NCBI GenBank assembly: GCA_951640165.1
Contig: OX621263.1
Location: 8,748,001 to 8,812,000, forward strand
Source of the DNA: Pseudoips prasinana
Lineage: Eukaryota; Arthropoda; Insecta; Lepidoptera; Nolidae
Direction: 5' to 3'
DNA: 64,000 bases
Translations under genes and position numbers: made by a program
Notes under the pieces: generated by a model
What the model was told of the DNA's origin: nothing
The model's database searches: none
What the model saw: only the letters and a program-made list of their open reading frames with translations
Shown here: positions 36,801 to 42,800 of the stretch, one piece after another
How the letters are laid out: every line of letters starts with the position of its first letter
Position numbering within the stretch: position 1 is the stretch's first letter

Positions 36801-39800
36801 GCGATGTGCGTGCGTGTTTGAGTTTATTGAAACATATTATTAACAGTTAGACTACGCGTCTTTAACTCCTTCACCACAAACACACTCACATATGTGTGTG
36901 TTTCTATGTCTCTATTTCTCAGAAATGCATTGATAACCTAAGATTCAGATAGTTACTTTGTTATATTGTTTGTGTATGTGATTTATACATGTGTTGATGT
37001 GTAATTTTTTTATGAGCTACAAGAAGACTAGGAGGCTTAAATATTTTTCTTTTGTCTAAAAGGACATTATAAAAAAAAAAAACAAAAAGAAGTGAGGGTA
37101 GTATTAAAAAACAACATGTAAAATTTTCTTTTCAGACTTGAAGTTCAACTAAAAATCTTGAATTTCTTGAAAACTGCTGACAACGAAATGGAAATGTCAT
37201 TTGATAGTAGCTTGCTCCCCAAACAAGTATGCAGCATAAAGTACGTTGTATCATCCATAAACAAAAGAGTGAAGTTCTGTCCAAGCAAGGTGGAGGGCCT
37301 CGTATCGGAGGCACTCCTGGAACATGTCGGGAACGTACAATTGAATTTGAAATTTAACACAAGATATGAGTGAGTATAACTTTTCAGAAATCTTTAAAAT
37401 AATAATTTAAAATTATACCTATTTATATTAAAAATGATTAATACTGATCTATTTATATTAAAAATAATTAATTTTAATAATTGACAGCATCGTTGGTCTA
37501 GCGGTAGCGTGTTAACCCGCAGAGAACGAGGTCCTGGGTTAAAATCCCGGGCCGGGCCAAAAAGTGATTTTGGGGAGTTTTCTGTAAAAAAGAAAAATTT
37601 CTCAGCATCAGCCCGAAGTCTGGGAGTTGGCGGTATTATACCCCCTTGCCTCGGAGAGCACGTAAAGCCGTCGGTCCCGTGCCTGACCTCTTTCCGGTCG
37701 TGTCGCCTAGGCGTCCCATCGGATCATGAGAGTGATGGAATAAAAAGTGCTCCTGTGTTTGCGCACACACTTGAGCACTATAATATGTCACTGGCAGATG
37801 GCTAATATCTATTAAGAATGGCCGCCGTAGCCGAAATTCTTCTAGGAGGACATTATTATTAATTAATACTAAGCTAGAGACAGTTTGTGCCTGTACTAGG
37901 TTAAACCTGTACCACAGGCGTTCTAACGGCTTAAAAAGTATTCTTATCCTTTTAATTTAATGAATTGTATAAATGTGCTGGGAATCGAACCCACGAACAA
38001 GGGGTATCCGGCCCCATGTGCGTTAACCGCTCCGCCACCGCACCGTGGTACTGACACTTCGAATTTATACAACCCATTCGATATTTCTTAACGCATTAAG
38101 ACGATTTACGCCATCTTAAATGAATTGTATAAATTTAAGTGCTGGTGGGAATCGAACCCACGATCACGGGGTATCCGGCCCCATGTGCGTTAACCGCTCC
38201 GCCACCGCACCGTGGTACTGACACTTCGAATTTATACAACCCATTCGATATTTCTTAACGCATTAAGACGATTTACGCCATCTTAAATGAATTGTATAAA
38301 TTTAAGTGCTGGTGGGAATCGAACCCACGATCACGGGGTATCCGGCCCCATGTGCGTTAACCGCTCCGCCACCGCACCGTGGTACTGACACTTCGAATTT
38401 ATACAACCCATTCGATATTTCTTAACGCATTAAGACGATTTACGCCATCTTAAATGAATTGTATAAATTTAAGTGCTGGTGGGAATCGAACCCACGATCA
38501 CGGGGTATCCGGCCCCATGTGCGTTAACCGCTCCGCCACCGCACCGTGGTACTGGCACTTCAGTCCATTCGATATGTCTTAACGCATTTAAGACGCTTTT
38601 AACGCCATCTTACCGAAACCTACTCGGCTAACAACGGCTGGAATGCCAATACCCGAACAATTCCAATAGATGGCGCTTTAAATTAATAAATCATAGTTTT
38701 TATTGTTAACTTCTAGCTATGCCCCGAGGTTTCACCCGCGTTAAAGTAGTTGTGGCGTAAAAGAGTAACAAACATACATCTTTAATCACAAACTTTCGCA
38801 TTTATAATATTAGTAGGATGTGTACCTCTGTTTTGGCAGTGCACGCCGGAATAGCTCGCAGATGGTAGATTTTTTCCTACTTACTTGACACTTATCGTCA
38901 TACTTTGAACAATCCACACAATATCTTTATAAATAGTAGCCTATGTGTTATTCTGATATATATTGAGCACGTAAAGCCGTCGATCCTGTGCCTGACCTCT
39001 TTCCGGTCGTGTCGCTAGGCGTCCCATCGGATCATGAGAGTGATGGAATAGAAAGTGCTCCTGTGTTTGCGCACACACTTGAGCACTATAATATGTCCCG
39101 CGCAGATGGCTAATCTCTGTTGAGACTGGCCGCCGTGGCCGAAATTCAGCTAGGAGGACATTATTATTATAAGCTATATTATTGTAAAGTTTCATTAAAA
39201 TCAATTCAATAGTTATTACGTGAAAGAGTAACAAACATCCATACATCCATACTTACAAATTTTCGCGTTTAAAATATTAGTAGGACTATGATTTAATTTA
39301 TTATTTTTAGCATTTTAAATATGCTAAACAGAAAAGTATTTTGATTGTGAGTATTTTTATTTGAAGACGGAAGACGCGGCGTGGGTAGGCCCCCTACAAG
39401 ATGGACTGATGATCTTGTAGACTGGTATTTGTGGAGGCCTTTGTCCAGCAGCTTTTGGCTGATATGATGATGATGATGAAGATTTTTGTCAATTGGATCA
39501 AAAGTTTAAGGCCAATAATTCAACGCTTAGCGGTCTTGCTCACGAATGTATATGTTATATATGATTTAAAATTGTCAATAGTTTCGCAGTGTACTATAGT
39601 CACTTTATGAGATTAATATTTCAAAATATTCAGAACAAGCTTTCACTATAAAATTTTTACTCTTATAAAGAAATAGGAAATTCAAAGTTTATTTATTCTT
39701 ATTCTTAATCTTCTGGTGGCGGCTATTTCCAGTCTCCGGAGGTCCTGGTAACACTGCGTCCAGTGATGAACTATTGTGCTCGCCGCTCCAACTAAACTTC

Positions 39801-42800
39801 CCTGTCTAACCCTGCAACATGGATAAATTGCAGAATATTTTTGGCAGGAGTATCGATAACATCGTCCTGGTGCAAGTGTTGGCCCAGGATGGTGTTACGT
39901 TTATGCATCAGTGGCTCACAGTGGCAGAGCAGGTGTAGAGGTGCTTCGTCTGCGTTATTGCAGAATCTGCAAACTCTACAGTCTCCGATGCCCACCGTGG
40001 ACAGGTGTTTCCTGAGACGGCAATGTCCCGTTAGCACCCTAGTTATGATGCATAAGTTCCTCCTATTAAGCGCGAGGACTTCATTCGCAGTTTTGCGGTC
40101 GTAGCCCTTAATAGATTTTTTGGAGTGGGTTAAGCCTGGAGGTTTGTGCCAGCGTTTAACAGCTTCCTGTTTGCAATGGTTCCTTAGGGTGAGTTGGACT
40201 GTGCATTTTGGTATTCCGCATATCGGCTCAGGGTCGTATTGGACAAATTTAGCTCCAGCCCGTGCAAGTTCGTCGGCACTTTCGTTGCCCTCGATACCCG
40301 AATGACCCGGTACCCATCGAAGTATCACCTTGTTCCTAAGGCACAGGGTATTGAGACTGTCAATGCAGTTCATAACCAGCCCTGACGTTATAGTGTCAGA
40401 GTTCAAGGCTAGGAGAGGCGCTTGACTGTCTGAATGGATGTAGATTGCATGATTGACATAGTCTTTTTGCAAGTTGGCTTCTGCACATACAATGATGGCA
40501 TAAACCTCTTCCTGGAAAATTGAGGCGTATTTACCCAGATTTTTACTGGCTTTGAATCTGGGTCGTTCCCCAAAAACTCCACAGCCTACGTCATTTCCCA
40601 TTTTGGAGCCATCGGTGTACCAAATTAGGCTCCCCTTCTTCCAAGATACTTTGTTCTTAGTCCAGTCGTCCCTGGAAGGTATCTCCACACAATAATTCTT
40701 GGTGCTGTTATATTGTGGGGACAAGAAGTCTGATTTCATGCCTAGTATGGGATCCTGTTGCACTTGGTCATATAAAGCCCTCAGTGCCTTTGAGAGCCAC
40801 GTCTCGGTCCCCTGTGCGGCTGCTCTCAGCATGTTCGCCTCAGACTGTATGAACAGTGGAAGAGGCGGCAGGTTCAGCAATGCCTCAAGTGACGCTCCAG
40901 GAGTGGAGGACATGGCTCCCGTGACTACCATACATGCAGATCTTTGCAGGCTATTGAGCATGTTTATTACTGTCGTTTGGCTGGTTTTTTCTTCACCAAA
41001 CTACGGAGCCGTACGCGATGGTCGGTCTCGCTATAGCAGTGTACAACTATAGGATAAGTTTGGGGTGGGATCCCTACCAGGCGACGCCCTATACCTAAGG
41101 CAATTTTTGCCTTTTGTATAGTTTTCTTGATATGTGGGTTTCATGTGAGCTTTTGGTCAAAAATATTTAACCTCATTGGAAAACCGTATCTCGCTGCCGT
41201 TTATTACTGAAGGGGCTAATTTGTCTAGGGCCCTCTTTCGAGTAAATGGTACGATGACTGTTTTGTCAGCATTTGCGGATAGCTGATTCGCTCTACACCA
41301 TCGATTGTCAATGTTAAGAGCGTTCTGCATCAGTGACGACAACAATCTTTGACAGAAACCCCGTATAATCACCACAAGGTCATCAGCGTATCCCAAAGTG
41401 TCGATTCTTTGTTCTGCTAGCTTGTATAAAAGCTCATCTAGTGTCTAAGGTCCACAGGAGTGGGGATACTACACCTCCCTGTGGACAGCCTCTCGTTGTT
41501 GCAACCTCCAAGGAAGTTCCATGCACCGGGACCAGAGCTTTACGGTTTGAAAGCATTGCCTTTACCCATTTGACAGTTGTTTGATCAATGTTATTGTTTG
41601 TTAGTCCATTGATCAACGTGCCTGTCGGGGTGTTATCAAAGGCGCCTTCAATATCCAAGAATGCACAGAGTGCTATCTGTTTGTCCTCCAGTGCTCTTTC
41701 GACCCTGTCTGTCAATTGCAGCAGGGCGGTTTTACGTAGACCTGCCTCTACAGTATGCGTGCTGAGTACTGTGGATAGGCTGTGACTTTAGTCCTTCCTC
41801 CCTTATGTACCTGTCGAGTATTTTCTCCTGTGTTTTCAGGAGGAAGGAGGTCAGGCTGATTGGCCTGAAGGACTTAGGCAGGGAATAATCCTTCTTGCCA
41901 GCCTTAGGTATAAAAAGTACTTTAGCCTTTGTCCAACGATCTGGGATAAAAAAAAAGTTAATTTAAGTAATTATAATAATATCCAGGTACATTATTCAAA
42001 TACGGCCATCTGATTTCAACTAAGCAGAGCTTGTTAAAGTACTTTTAACTAGTACTACTAAGCTCTGCATAGTTCAGATAACCAGTATAGGTACTAATTT
42101 TCTTTTATAAATACATATAAAGATAATAACACCCAACTCTGGATAAACAGACATATTCATGCACACAATTATCTGTTCGATTCCCACCCAGGGGTGGGAA
42201 TCGAACCTACGACCTGTGGAATGAATAGAAAAGTGTCTACCAACCTCGCGAACCGGTCCGTCAATTGTGAACAGTATTTAAATAAACATATTTTTAGGGT
42301 TCCGTAGCCAAATGGTAAAAAACGGAACCCTTATAGATTCGTCATGTCTGTCTGTCTGTCTGTCCGTCCGTATGTCACAGCCATTTTTTTCCGATACTAT
42401 AAGAGCTGTACTGTTGAAACTTGGTAAGTAGATGTATTCTGTGAACCGCATTAAGATTTTAACACAAAAATAGAAAAATAATAATAATTATGGGGGTTCC
42501 CCATACATAGAACTGAAACTCAAAAAAAATATTTTCATCGTACCCATACATGTGGGTTATCTATGGATAGGTCTTTAAAAATGAAATTGAGGTTCCTAAC
42601 ATCATTTTTTTCTAAACTGAATAGTTTGCGTGAGAGACACTTCCAAAGTGGAAAAATGAGTGTAACCCCTGTAACTTCTAAAATAAGAGAATAATAAAAC
42701 TAAAAAAAATATATAATGTACAGACGCCAGCACATCCAGCTAACCCAATCTGTCAAATTTCTTTTATAGATTTCCGACTTTATCACATAAGCATAAGGTT

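Noticed and set aside
37961..38620. CRISPR-like array
   Set aside because: Units are near-identical along their full 167 bp with no variable spacers, and the genome is eukaryotic.
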